This document shows positions 16,030-24,955 of a stretch of DNA of 64,000 nucleotides, one piece after another. Within the stretch, counting starts at the first letter, position 1, and each line of letters opens with the position of its first letter. Origin of the DNA: Bacteroidota bacterium. Its GTDB lineage: Bacteria > Bacteroidota > Bacteroidia > Bacteroidales > Porphyromonadaceae. The stretch is from NCBI GenBank assembly GCA_023396255.1, contig JAEWWU010000019.1, forward strand, positions 124,001-188,000, read 5' to 3'. Under the pieces are notes generated by a model, which was given only the letters and a program-made list of their open reading frames with translations, made no database searches and was not told the DNA's origin. Made by a program: the position numbers and the translations under genes.

Positions 16030-18927
16030 ATGATGAAACAAAAATTCTTTTTTAGAACAGTTCTCTTGTTTCTCGGATTTATTTCTTTGGGAGCTAAGTC
16101 CTTGGCGCAAGAGCAGTACTCGGTGAATGTTTCTACTACCCCGTCGTCATCCGGGACTTGCACTTTTGAAATTACTGCTGATGGAGTTTCCGTAGAAAAC
16201 GGAGGCAACGTTCCTGCTCACTCTACAGTCATCATCAAAGCAATTCCAGGAGAAGGTACAGCAATAAATATGTGGATCAAGAAACCAACTGGAGCAAAAC
16301 AATCGACCGACCGTCTCACATTAACCATTGAGAATGTCTCTGCAAACATCGTTGCACAAGCTGCAACATCTTTGCAAAGAACGCTCACTTTTGGTCCAGC
16401 TGCCGGACACGAAAGTTTTGGTACAGTTACAGCCATCAAAGCTTATGGTAGTACCACTCCTTTGGTATCGGGTGTAAAAATGAATTCCACAACGGTCCGC
16501 TTTACTGCAACTGCAAATACCGGATACAGAGTAGATAAGTGGACAAAAAATGGAAAAGATCTTACAGATACGGAAAAATCATTGTATCTAAAAGAAAATG
16601 GTACGGTTTTAGAACTGTATGCTCTTTACAATTCTGACGAAGACTATCGAGCCTATTTCGTTCCATCGGCAACCACACCCCCTTCTATCAAGTTTGCGTT
16701 AGCTCCCGGGCAAACCGAGGATGCCTTCATAGAAGCGAAGTACAAAGACGGCAACAATGTAGAACATTTTATAGAATCTGGAGATATTGTGCCCGAAGGA
16801 ACCCTCTATTCTATTTCCGTAACACCATTTGGGAGCAAAACAATCGACAAATGGATCGTGGATGGAGTTGCCTTGGAAGCAGACGATGCACGTCTTTCTG
16901 ACAACCGAACTGTTTTTGAAGAAAAAGCAACCAAGAACAGAGATATTGTGGTACACCTCAAAGAGGTTCCCAAAGCCATTATCAAATTTTCTGTAGCTCC
17001 CGGACAAGAGGCTTTCGGAAGTCTTGGTGCCAGTTACTATAATGTAACAACGTCTCAAACCGAGGATCTCAAAAGCGGAGATCAAGTTACTTACAAAAAT
17101 TTCATTACCTACACGGCTATTCCTGCCGATGGATATGAGGTGGACAAATTCACCTACAACGGAGAAAATATAGATCCCTTGGATTTGCTTGAAAACGGGA
17201 CTCAGTACAACGCATTTCCAAGTACTCCGGAAGTAAACGTGGTAGTATACTTCAAGAAAAAAGGAGGTACAACAATTGGAGAAACATACAAAGTGAACTT
17301 CAAGTTGGGCTTTACATCTCAAGATTTTGGAACAATTTCTGCAACTGCCAATGGAGAAGAAATTCAACCCGACCAAGAAGTTCCTGCTGGAGCTAAAGTA
17401 GTAATCACAGCTCACCCCAAAGAAGGATACGGAGTATATTTTTGGTCAACAACTCCCTATGATCTTGAGCATACAGAATCTGCAGATAAAACAGTTTTCA
17501 CTATTGAAAGCTTGAGTCAAAGCGTTACCGCTACTCTTTACTTACAAAAAGTAGTTCGTCTTGACTACGGAGTAGCTGCCGGTCAAGAAGACAGAGGCAC
17601 AGTTGCCGCTAAGGGAGGCTATCCCTCCGTAGAGATAACATCTGGGAGTTATCTTGGAGTCAAATCTTTAGTGTCGTTTACAGCCTCACCAAAAGAAGGA
17701 TACGAAGTAGAAAAATGGACGGTAAACGGAAAAGAAGTAAGTAAAGAAGGCGAAACTGCCATATCCAAACCATTCTTCTCTTACAAAATACCCGAAGAAG
17801 GCAATGTCGATGTACGTGTTCACTTTAAGGCTATTGGAGGTGGAGAAGATCCCGGAACAACAGAAACCAATTATAAGGTCACCTTCAAAGTAGCTGACGG
17901 ACAAGAAGACAGAGGTACATTAGAAATCATACAAGATTATTTGGGCATCAATGAGATCGTTATAAAAAGTGGAGACAAAGTCGCCAAAGGACAACGCTTG
18001 GAATTTTTCATTGATGCCAAAGCCGGTTATACCCTTGATAAAGTTATGATCAACGGTATAGATAAGACAGAAAATGTTAACAGATTCGATACCCAAAAGT
18101 CCCAATATACTTTAATCAATCTTTCGGAAGATATTAACGTTGTTGTATCGTTCAAACCGGAATCTGAATATCCTAAATATGCTTTGGAATTTGGTGTGTT
18201 GGCAGGGAGCGAAGCATTTGGTAAACTCACAGCCACCCACGAAGGGAAAGAAATACAAAGTGGAGCTATGATTCCCGAAAAAGGTGCCGTTGAACTCAGA
18301 GCTGTTCCGAACGAAGGATACGAAGTGGAAAACTTCTACCGCAATGGACAACCTGATCCGGATGGCGTATCGAGCTCTGATCCCAATCTCTACTATTTCT
18401 ATATGGATAGAGTAAGCGAAAAAATCGAAGTTTCGTTTAAGAAAAAAGCAGCCAGTGCAACGGTAGTTATCAACTATTCGGCTTCCGAAAACGGAACAGT
18501 TACAGCCAACTTGAACGGAACCTCAATTGCCAATGGAGGAAAGGTCAACAGAGGAGCTTCTGTCACCTTTGTTGCAACCCCCAACAAGGGATACATCCTC
18601 AAAGAATGGACTATAAATGGAAAAGTATCGGACAACAAGACCACAACATTGACCCTTGTTGCCGAAAATGACCTTACGGTTACAGCAGTGTTCCAAAAAG
18701 ACAATGCTATAGCCAACATAACGAATGACAATATTAAAGTATTTATCCATAACAACAATTTGGTTATCTCCGGTCTACAAAAAGAACAAACTGTGGCTAT
18801 GTATGCCATCACCGGTCAGTTGATTAAACACACCGTTACAATGCAAGGCTTCAATATCGGAGATCTTGCCAGTGGCATTTACCTAATCAAACTGAACAAC
18901 AAGGTTTATAAAGTGGTGAAACCGTAA
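16030..18927 (+). CDS. T9SS-exported protein with nine InlB-like beta repeats
   Basis: A 965-residue protein: signal peptide (core TVLLFLGFISLG, cleavage near SLA-QEQ), nine tandem repeats of roughly 85-105 residues, and a type-A T9SS sorting domain (MYAITGQLIKH ... GDLASGIYLIKL...KVVKP). The repeats share the pattern F.vA.GqE.fGt.... sGd.v..g..v.f.A.p..GYeV.kW..NGk, as in the divergent InlB B-repeat family of surface adhesins. Examples are APGQEAFGS, AAGQEDRGT and ADGQEDRGT at repeat starts, and GYEVEKWTVNGK within repeats. Repeats 6 and 7 are the most alike. Such folds are usually elongated beta stalks. The protein is probably a surface spacer or adhesin; the ligand is unknown. A strong terminator follows. 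Confidence 0.85.
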   Translation: MMKQKFFFRTVLLFLGFISLGAKSLAQEQYSVNVSTTPSSSGTCTFEITADGVSVENGGNVPAHSTVIIKAIPGEGTAINMWIKKPTGAKQSTDRLTLTIENVSANIVAQAATSLQRTLTFGPAAGHESFGTVTAIKAYGSTTPLVSGVKMNSTTVRFTATANTGYRVDKWTKNGKDLTDTEKSLYLKENGTVLELYALYNSDEDYRAYFVPSATTPPSIKFALAPGQTEDAFIEAKYKDGNNVEHFIESGDIVPEGTLYSISVTPFGSKTIDKWIVDGVALEADDARLSDNRTVFEEKATKNRDIVVHLKEVPKAIIKFSVAPGQEAFGSLGASYYNVTTSQTEDLKSGDQVTYKNFITYTAIPADGYEVDKFTYNGENIDPLDLLENGTQYNAFPSTPEVNVVVYFKKKGGTTIGETYKVNFKLGFTSQDFGTISATANGEEIQPDQEVPAGAKVVITAHPKEGYGVYFWSTTPYDLEHTESADKTVFTIESLSQSVTATLYLQKVVRLDYGVAAGQEDRGTVAAKGGYPSVEITSGSYLGVKSLVSFTASPKEGYEVEKWTVNGKEVSKEGETAISKPFFSYKIPEEGNVDVRVHFKAIGGGEDPGTTETNYKVTFKVADGQEDRGTLEIIQDYLGINEIVIKSGDKVAKGQRLEFFIDAKAGYTLDKVMINGIDKTENVNRFDTQKSQYTLINLSEDINVVVSFKPESEYPKYALEFGVLAGSEAFGKLTATHEGKEIQSGAMIPEKGAVELRAVPNEGYEVENFYRNGQPDPDGVSSSDPNLYYFYMDRVSEKIEVSFKKKAASATVVINYSASENGTVTANLNGTSIANGGKVNRGASVTFVATPNKGYILKEWTINGKVSDNKTTTLTLVAENDLTVTAVFQKDNAIANITNDNIKVFIHNNNLVISGLQKEQTVAMYAITGQLIKHTVTMQGFNIGDLASGIYLIKLNNKVYKVVKP

Positions 18928-18976
18928 TTATTCACTTGACAAGAGGAATATTTACAGACACTCTTATTCAATAGAG

Positions 18977-19018
18977 AAGAGACACAAGGGGCTTTTACCT
19001 CCTTGTGTCTCTTTTTTC
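18977..19018 (+). terminator. Intrinsic terminator after the InlB-repeat gene
   Basis: AAGAGACACAAGG (18977-18989) pairs exactly with CCTTGTGTCTCTT (19001-19013), an 11-base loop separates them, and a T-run follows. Confidence 0.9.
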
Positions 19019-19054
19019 CTTATCAAGAAAAAAAAGACCACAATCGGGCTGTAA

Positions 19055-19085
19055 TTTGTTTTTTAGATTAAAAAGGGTATTTTTG
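19055..19085 (+). promoter_or_regulatory. Bacteroidetes-type promoter upstream of the S4 gene
   Basis: TTTG at 19055-19058 and TATTTTTG at 19078-19085 are separated by 19 bases, an excellent match to the -33/-7 consensus. Transcription should start near 19092, leaving a leader of about 180 bases before the S4 gene. Confidence 0.7.
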
Positions 19086-19091
19086 CAACAT

Positions 19092-19230
19092 AAATAATTG
19101 TTGTAGTACTTGCACAGACAGAAAAAGTAGAAAGTTCTTATTTACACTGCCCGCCTCGAGGTGTTCGCACCTTGTGCAAGTTGAGCTCTCTTCTCCAAGG
19201 AGATCTCAGTCGAATGAAGCCTATTCAATC
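19092..19230 (+). ncRNA. Candidate structured leader or small RNA
   Basis: The predicted transcript contains a nested structure. ACTTGCAC (19108-19115) pairs exactly with GTGCAAGT (19174-19181). Within it, AGGTG (19159-19163) and CACCT (19168-19172) close a UUCG tetraloop; the two stems compete only at the flanking wobble pairs. A further near-perfect stem follows (GAGCTCT with AGATCTC, about 19183-19212). No family is recognised. It may be a 5' regulatory leader of the S4 gene or an independent sRNA. Confidence 0.4.
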
Positions 19231-19270
19231 AAATTATAAATTCATCATCTATTTACATTGATCATCAAAA

Positions 19271-19771
19271 ATGAGTGTGCGTATCAACAAACTGCTTAGT
19301 GATTCTGGTTTAGGATCTCGCAGAGAAGTAGAAAAATACGTTTTGGAAGGAAGAGTACAGCTCAACGGAGAACGTGCAGAACTGACAGACTTTGTTGTCG
19401 AAAACGATGTCGTTACTCTTGATGGAGAAGAGTTGCCGGTCAATGAAATTCTTCGCGAAGTACTATCTATGGAAAAATATCTCTCCTCTATGGAAGACGA
19501 TGATTCGGATTCCTCATCGGGCAGTGGGGGTAAACGCTTTGGAGCACCAGGAGCCTCCGGACGCAATAAAACGCTCCGCAATGACCACAAAGTACGCACG
19601 ATGAGAGGGAACAAAGAAGATTGGAACGATTTTTCAGCCCATTCCTCTGCAGGAAAAAAGCATACAAAACCAAACAAAGGTCACGGAAAAGAAAACAGAG
19701 ACAGTGGCTTTCGCAAAAGCGGTAAATTTTCGGGAGAGGGAAATCGCAATTACAAGAACAAAACACGATAG
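19271..19771 (+). CDS. S4-domain RNA-binding protein with a basic low-complexity tail
   Basis: A 166-residue protein. Residues 1-60 form an S4 RNA-binding domain of the RluB/RsuA type (RINKLLSDSGLGSRREVEKYV, RVQLNGERA, VVTLDGEEL). The large pseudouridine-synthase catalytic domain that normally follows is absent; there is no Asp-containing synthase motif. Instead there is a linker (EILREVLSMEKYLSSMEDDD), an acidic-Ser stretch, and a roughly 90-residue tail rich in Gly, Asn, Lys and Arg. No frameshift is apparent, since the tail stays open to a stop and a terminator follows. It probably binds structured RNA (ribosome or mRNA), and may be a truncated descendant of a synthase. A consensus promoter and a structured leader precede it, suggesting possible leader-mediated control. 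Confidence 0.8.
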   Translation: MSVRINKLLSDSGLGSRREVEKYVLEGRVQLNGERAELTDFVVENDVVTLDGEELPVNEILREVLSMEKYLSSMEDDDSDSSSGSGGKRFGAPGASGRNKTLRNDHKVRTMRGNKEDWNDFSAHSSAGKKHTKPNKGHGKENRDSGFRKSGKFSGEGNRNYKNKTR

Positions 19772-19806
19772 TGCAAAAAATACCGTGAGTAGCGTCTAAA
19801 AAAAGT

Positions 19807-19876
19807 GTGTAAGCATCGGTTTGTTCTTTTTTTAGCCTCTAAGATTTGACCGATGGAGCTTACACGCCCTTTTTAC
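19807..19876 (+). terminator. Terminator after the S4 gene
   Basis: GTGTAAGC-ATCGGT (19807-19820) pairs with ACCGATG-GCTTACAC (19849-19865) with a 2-base bulge, and the sequence GCCCTTTTTAC follows. Confidence 0.75.
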
Positions 19877-19928
19877 ATTATCTCTCTTTGCTATCAGAGG
19901 GCAAATAAAGATTAGATTCCTGCAGAGA

Positions 19929-20015
19929 AAAATTTGCTCGGACGGAATAAAAATTAGTAGGGAATTATCCCAAATTAGTTCCCTCAAAATCACCAAAAAG
20001 TAGGGAACTAATTAC
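19929..20015 (-). repeat. Dispersed three-arm palindromic repeat, copy C
   Basis: On the minus strand it reads arm a (GTAATTAGTTCCCTAC), arm b (GAGGGAACTAATTT), arm c (ATAATTCCCTACTAATT) and then TTTATTCCGTCC. The 26 bases spanning the c arm and signature are identical to copies D and F. Confidence 0.85.
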
Positions 20016-20190
20016 TCTTTATAGAGGTCTAAACAATCGTACGCTCGATTACGAACGACAACCGGTAGAGCTGCGCAAAAAGTTAGAAACGTAGAAATAA
20101 GCAACTCTTGGAAGCTGTCAAAAGTCCCACAAGCAAATCTGAGTAAAAGCACAACTTTTCTAAAAGTCTTCTGTTGGCTATAAAACATCC

Positions 20191-20254
20191 TCAAAAAGGT
20201 AAGCCTCAAACAATTGATTCCTCAAAAGAGAAGCAATTGCTTGAGGCTTACCTT
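20191..20254 (-). terminator. Terminator after creD
   Basis: AAGGTAAGCCTCAA (20196-20209) pairs exactly with TTGAGGCTTACCTT (20241-20254). The stem extends inward through CAATTG after one mismatch, and a T-run follows on the minus strand. Confidence 0.85.
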
Positions 20255-20279
20255 ATATCGGAAGAACTATAATCTTTTA

Positions 20280-21698
20280 TTACTGCTTATCCAACACCTT
20301 AGCCGAATAGAACATAACAAAAGCGAGAATACAGAACAGTCCTAAACTTCCTGTCAATAGGGCGTACGTCTGCATCTGCATCAATACGTATACCGCCAAA
20401 TAAAGAAAGAGCATAATTCCGGCAATCAGAAACGCCCTACCCTTTTCTTTCAAAACGGCAAAGAAGTATGCACAGTTCAACCCAACAGTCATAAGCGTTG
20501 CTATCAAATAGGCATATCCAAAGCCAACTATCTCGCTAAAAGAAAGGAGAAGCGAATAGAACAACACAAGAGATAAGCCACTGAGCAAGTAATGTAGCAC
20601 GTTTATTGTTTTATCTCTTCTGAGCAATCCCAATTCGACCAGGAATATAGACAGCATAGACAAAACAATAACCAATATGCCATACTTAATACTTCTGTCG
20701 GTTTGAGTATAATGATCTGCCGGCTCTATGAAATTGATATAAGAATCATTGCTGATCAACTTAGGCAAGAGCTCTTCGTCCACATAATTATCGGAAAAGA
20801 TACTCTTCCATTGGGCTGAAAACCCGTTGTTGGTTACTTCGGACTTGATTGGAAGGTTGTTACCTTGAAAAGAAGGGGCACTCCAGTTCCCTTTTATGTT
20901 TACATTATTGACTGCCGCTGTTCCTTGTATCCCAAATTTCTTACTTCCGGAAACAGATAAAGAGCAATCGAAGCGTAACTCTTGATCCGACTCACCCAAC
21001 GTTATGGGGTAAGGAACAGATTGAGCCTCCGACATAAAAAACATCGATGACTCTCTTACAACCTCATCATAAACCTCAAAATCATAGTCATCACGATTAT
21101 ATAAGGATAAATTCACGTCATTATCCGATCTCATCCTGAGTTTCTGCCCATTCACAGTGATAAAAACCAAATCTCTGTATCCTTTAGAATCTTTTACAGA
21201 CAAAACGATTTTGGCTTTTTCCAATTGATACTTATTGGGAAGCGTTGTCACGGCTTGCCGTATATCCTCTGTATTCCAAGCTCCATTTACTTGAATTTGA
21301 GAAGTATAAACAGGTACTTGATAAATACTCCTATGACGCATTTCCATATTAAGCTCTGCCGAGGCTTGCAACTCACGGGGTAGTATGTATAGATACCTGA
21401 CCTGTGATGTGTCTTGCGAAGAAACGTAAGGAATCACAAGCACAGGGGTTACTACATTCTGCTCTCCACCCCACTTTTCTGTAATTTCACCCTCCACTGA
21501 TTCTGCCTCATTTTCTCGCTCTGTCGCTAAACCGGATACCATCAATAAGGGGATCATTAACAGCAAACAAATCAGCCCTATTATCATCACCTTTGCAAAA
21601 AGTTTCATAGATCCCTTTTGCTTGGATTTGTTCAAAGAAGAGAAAGGATCCCTTTCGCTGAGGGGATTCAAAGAATCTTTTTTTTCATACTGTTCCAT
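20280..21698 (-). CDS. creD: Inner-membrane protein CreD (cell envelope integrity)
   Basis: A 472-residue CreD-family inner-membrane protein. After a charged cytoplasmic N-terminus of about 30 residues comes a first membrane helix (VMIIGLICLLLMIPLLMVSGLA) and a conserved periplasmic entry (EITEKWGGEQNVVTPVLVIPY). A large periplasmic beta-rich domain covers about 70-320, and five C-terminal helices follow (GILVIVLSMLSIFLVELGLL, LLSGLSLVLFYSLLLSFSE and others). In enterobacteria CreD belongs to the CreBC regulon, and its loss alters envelope stability and colicin or beta-lactam tolerance. No creBC genes are nearby, so regulation is unclear. It has a flanking terminator on each side and stands alone. 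Confidence 0.9.
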   Translation of the reverse strand: MEQYEKKDSLNPLSERDPFSSLNKSKQKGSMKLFAKVMIIGLICLLLMIPLLMVSGLATERENEAESVEGEITEKWGGEQNVVTPVLVIPYVSSQDTSQVRYLYILPRELQASAELNMEMRHRSIYQVPVYTSQIQVNGAWNTEDIRQAVTTLPNKYQLEKAKIVLSVKDSKGYRDLVFITVNGQKLRMRSDNDVNLSLYNRDDYDFEVYDEVVRESSMFFMSEAQSVPYPITLGESDQELRFDCSLSVSGSKKFGIQGTAAVNNVNIKGNWSAPSFQGNNLPIKSEVTNNGFSAQWKSIFSDNYVDEELLPKLISNDSYINFIEPADHYTQTDRSIKYGILVIVLSMLSIFLVELGLLRRDKTINVLHYLLSGLSLVLFYSLLLSFSEIVGFGYAYLIATLMTVGLNCAYFFAVLKEKGRAFLIAGIMLFLYLAVYVLMQMQTYALLTGSLGLFCILAFVMFYSAKVLDKQ

Positions 21699-21833
21699 AA
21701 CATCTGCATTTATATCCTACCATAAAGAATCGACCAATATCAACCCTTAAAGACTGATAATTTTGTCCTACACGGACAAATGTAACACTTTTTCATTATA
21801 GAAATATCTGGCTTTAGAGGCAAATAGTTCGGA

Positions 21834-21878
21834 TAAAAAAAGAGACCGTACTCAAAATATCTCAATTGAGTACGATCT
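21834..21878 (-). terminator. Terminator after pepO
   Basis: AGACCGTACTCAA (21843-21855) pairs with TTGAGTACGATCT (21866-21878) with one G-T-type mismatch. On the minus strand TCTTTTTTT follows. Confidence 0.85.
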
Positions 21879-21931
21879 CCCTTCATCGTCAGTGGTTAAT
21901 AAAAACCACTAAAGCTCCGTTGTGTGAGAAT

Positions 21932-23980
21932 TTACCAAACAATAACCCTCTGTTCGGGAGCTATATACATCTTATCTGTAGGTTGGATATTAAATGCATC
22001 GTAGAAAATATCCAAGTTTTTGAGTGTTTGGTTTACACGGTTCTCTCCCAAACTGTGTACGTCTATCTGAGTCAAGCGCACTTTTTCTTGCTCCGTTATA
22101 TTCTGTCCCCACAAACGGGCATAACCAATAAAGAACCTTTGGGCAGGAGTAAATCCGTCAATAGGTTCTACAGTTTTACCTTTGAGGGCTTTCTGTAGGG
22201 CTGCGTAGGCTACAACCAAACCTCCTTGATCGGCAATATTTTCACCCAAAGTATAAGCTCCATTGGCTTTCAAAGTAGGAGTTATTTGAATGGCGTTGAA
22301 TTGCTCTACTAAACGTTGAGCCGATTTGGTAAACATCTCGCTGTCTGCGGCGGTCCACCAATCATTCATATTTCCATCCTTGTCGAAATTGCGTCCCTGA
22401 TCGTCAAACCCGTGAGTCATTTCGTGACCAATGACAACCCCGATAGCTCCATAGTTTACAGCATCATCCGCATCCAAATTAAAGAATGGAGGCTGAAGGA
22501 TTCCCGCCGGGAAACAGATCTCATTGGTAGTAGGCATATAGTAGGCATTAACATCCTGCGGATTCATAAGCCACTCTTCTCTATCTACCGGCTTGCCCAA
22601 TTTGTCCATATTGCGCTGATGCTCAAATAAAACTGAACGTCTGACATTTTCGTAGTAAGAAGCCGCTGCATCTATATCCAACTTTGAGTAATCTTTCCAA
22701 GTATCGGGATATCCTACTTTAACTCGGAAAGAGGATAACTTGGCTACTGCTTTTTCCTTTGTTTCGGCAGACATCCACCCAAGTCCTTGTATTCTTTCTT
22801 TAAGAGCTGATTGCAAATTTGCAATTAGGGTAATCATACGTTCCTTGGCTTGGGGAGGGAAATATTGCTTCACATAGATCTCGCCCAAAGCCTCACCAAG
22901 CATAGAATTGACCACATCCACAGAGCGTCTCCAACGAGGATGCATCTCCTTGCGCCCACTTAGAGTACGACCATAAAAGTCAAATCCAGCTTCGACAAAA
23001 CTATCCGAAAGATAGGAAGCTGCATCATCCATTGTTGAAGCAAGGAAAAAATCTTTGAGTTGATTCAGATCTACATTCTTGAACCAAACATCGAATTTCT
23101 TGAAAAAGTCTAACTGCGCTACATTCCAAGACTCAACCTTATCTAACTTACGAGCGCGGAGATATTCTTTCCAATCGAAAGACTTGTTAGCCTCTGCAAA
23201 AGAAACGGTTGAAAGTTTGTGATAGTTGCGCAAGTCATCACGCAACTCCTCTTGCGAATAGCACATCTGTGCCAATTGCGTTGAGATGGCAATATTATTT
23301 TTGGCAATACGTTGCGCTTCTTCCTGAGTATAACCACTCAAGGTTGCCAATTTTTCTACATACAAATTGTAAGCCTCCAAAATCTTGGTAAACTCGGGAG
23401 TAGATTTGATGTAGTAATCTCTATTTCCCAGCGGAAGAGAAGTCTGCAAAACGTGCATAATATTCATATCGCTGTTCATATTGTCCGCCCCCACATAAGT
23501 ACCAAAGAGCATTCCGCTGCCCTCATTGTGGTTTTGAGCAATATAGGTTACCACCTGCTTTTTGTCGGCAATAGCCTCGATGGCTTTGAGTTCTTTTTGT
23601 ATTGGAGTGGCCCCCAATTCGTTGCGTTTGAGGCTATCCATAGATTGGTTATAAAGCGTAGCCACACGATATTCGTTGGTTCCTTTCTTCGCTTTGGAAG
23701 TTGCCAAAGTATTAACAATTCCGTGCAAACGCTCCAAAGAAGAATCGCGCAAGACATCAAATGTGCCATAACGACTATAGGCAGGTTTAAGCGGATTGTT
23801 TTTGATCCAACCTCCATTTACGTAGTGATAAAAATCATCTTGTGGGCGAACAGTCGTATCTAAATCAGCAAGATTGATCGCCGGAGTTTTTTGTTCATCA
23901 GATTTGCTGTTTTTATCACAAGAAACTGCCGAAAATAAAGAGAAGGCAATTAGTGTACAAGCAATTTTTTTAGAGTTCAT
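21932..23980 (-). CDS. pepO: M13-family zinc endopeptidase (PepO / neprilysin-like) lipoprotein
   Basis: A 682-residue M13 endopeptidase. Start ATG 23980; the frame extends two codons to a TTG that is less likely. A lipoprotein signal (IACTLIAFSLFSAVSC) predicts membrane anchoring and an extracytoplasmic catalytic domain. Visible motifs: NAYYMPTTNEICFPAGILQPPFF (substrate-binding N-A-Y-Y block, given here in full spacing as NAYY...PAGI), the zinc site GHEMTHGFDDQGR, ENIADQGGL (third zinc ligand Glu and Asp), and the C-terminal PEQRVIVW ending in the family's invariant Trp. PepO of Porphyromonas gingivalis cleaves big endothelin-like peptides and short oligopeptides. Lies 21 bases after the nucleotidyltransferase gene, so probably the last gene of that unit; a terminator follows. 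Confidence 0.93.
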   Translation of the reverse strand: MNSKKIACTLIAFSLFSAVSCDKNSKSDEQKTPAINLADLDTTVRPQDDFYHYVNGGWIKNNPLKPAYSRYGTFDVLRDSSLERLHGIVNTLATSKAKKGTNEYRVATLYNQSMDSLKRNELGATPIQKELKAIEAIADKKQVVTYIAQNHNEGSGMLFGTYVGADNMNSDMNIMHVLQTSLPLGNRDYYIKSTPEFTKILEAYNLYVEKLATLSGYTQEEAQRIAKNNIAISTQLAQMCYSQEELRDDLRNYHKLSTVSFAEANKSFDWKEYLRARKLDKVESWNVAQLDFFKKFDVWFKNVDLNQLKDFFLASTMDDAASYLSDSFVEAGFDFYGRTLSGRKEMHPRWRRSVDVVNSMLGEALGEIYVKQYFPPQAKERMITLIANLQSALKERIQGLGWMSAETKEKAVAKLSSFRVKVGYPDTWKDYSKLDIDAAASYYENVRRSVLFEHQRNMDKLGKPVDREEWLMNPQDVNAYYMPTTNEICFPAGILQPPFFNLDADDAVNYGAIGVVIGHEMTHGFDDQGRNFDKDGNMNDWWTAADSEMFTKSAQRLVEQFNAIQITPTLKANGAYTLGENIADQGGLVVAYAALQKALKGKTVEPIDGFTPAQRFFIGYARLWGQNITEQEKVRLTQIDVHSLGENRVNQTLKNLDIFYDAFNIQPTDKMYIAPEQRVIVW

Positions 23981-24001
23981 ATTCAAGTTAAAATAAAGTG
24001 A

Positions 24002-24922
24002 TTATTTGCTTAAAAGGGGAAATGGATAAATCCCTTTTTGGGTTAGCTCGGAGAGTTTTTGCACAACCAAAGGACGATCTTCTGCATAAGTAACACCAAA
24101 CCAACGAGCCGAGGTTTGCAATACCTCTACCGTAGTCTGCCCTGCACTTATTAGATGATCAACCACCGAAGGGATATAAAATTCACTCTTGGGTTCTTGA
24201 ATTTTTTCTTTCAAAAATTCAACAAAGAGCTTCGTAGAATACGCAAAATAGTCAGGCGTAAAACCCCACATATTCATAGACACCGGAGTATTGGGAGACA
24301 ATTGCTGCACTGAGCCGTCATCCATTCGGCTTTCAATCGCCCCTTGAGCATCGAAACCAATCTCCTTGTGCTCGGTAATTCCGGTCAGCAAATGGCTTTC
24401 ACTAACTTCACACACACCTCTCGAGACAGTTCCGCTCGCACTCATTGTATTTTGCAAATCATATGCAACCATACAATAGCGTGAGGTAGCTCCTAACGGC
24501 AAAGCGGTAAGATATTCGGCCATCGTAACAAACGCGTCACGACCATAGAAATCATCTGCATTGATCACAGCAAAAGGCGTATTTACCACCGGCTCGGACA
24601 TCATAAGAGCGTGATTGGTACCCCAAGGCTTAGTTCTTTCGGTGGGACAAATAAAGGGAGCCGGCAATTTATCCACCTCTTGAAAAACTATTTCTGTTTC
24701 TATAAAGGAGATATACTTGCTCAATACCTGTTCTCTAAATTGTTTTTCAAAAGAGTGGCGAATAACAAAGACCACTTTGCCAAATCCCGCCCTATGTGCA
24801 TCATAAATGGAATAATCCATAATGGTTTCTCCGGATGGCCCCAATGGATCCAACTGTTTGAGACCTCCATAACGACTACCCATCCCGGCAGCCATTACAA
24901 CCAATGTAGGTTTCGTATTCAT
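24002..24922 (-). CDS. Sugar-phosphate nucleotidyltransferase family protein
   Basis: A 306-residue GT-A-fold nucleotidyltransferase. The N-terminal signature VVMAAGMGSRYGGLKQLDPLGPSGE is that of NTP-transferases (G-x-G-x-R nucleotide loop and K for phosphate), followed by MDYSIYDAHRAGF. INADDFYG carries the metal-binding Asp pair. The C-terminal part (SEFYIPSVVDHLI, WFGVTYAEDRP) is typical of a Bacteroidetes subgroup usually annotated only as nucleotidyltransferase. The exact sugar substrate cannot be read from sequence. It is 33 bases downstream of the epimerase gene, hinting at a shared sugar pathway. A CAAAGGTA box (minus-strand TACCTTTG, 24948-24955) abuts the epimerase stop and could give an internal promoter. 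Confidence 0.82.
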   Translation of the reverse strand: MNTKPTLVVMAAGMGSRYGGLKQLDPLGPSGETIMDYSIYDAHRAGFGKVVFVIRHSFEKQFREQVLSKYISFIETEIVFQEVDKLPAPFICPTERTKPWGTNHALMMSEPVVNTPFAVINADDFYGRDAFVTMAEYLTALPLGATSRYCMVAYDLQNTMSASGTVSRGVCEVSESHLLTGITEHKEIGFDAQGAIESRMDDGSVQQLSPNTPVSMNMWGFTPDYFAYSTKLFVEFLKEKIQEPKSEFYIPSVVDHLISAGQTTVEVLQTSARWFGVTYAEDRPLVVQKLSELTQKGIYPFPLLSK

Positions 24923-24947
24923 CTTATAAATGTTTGTTATACTGCAG

Positions 24948-24955
24948 CAAAGGTA
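24948..24955 (-). promoter_or_regulatory. Putative -7 box before the nucleotidyltransferase
   Basis: The minus strand reads TACCTTTG, 26 bases before the start codon and directly next to the epimerase stop. It could drive the nucleotidyltransferase-pepO pair independently. Confidence 0.4.

Noticed and set aside
19092..19270. 6S RNA, SRP RNA, RNase P RNA or tmRNA as identity of the structured leader
   Set aside because: None of the hallmark conserved sequences of these RNAs is visible; only the fold is supported.
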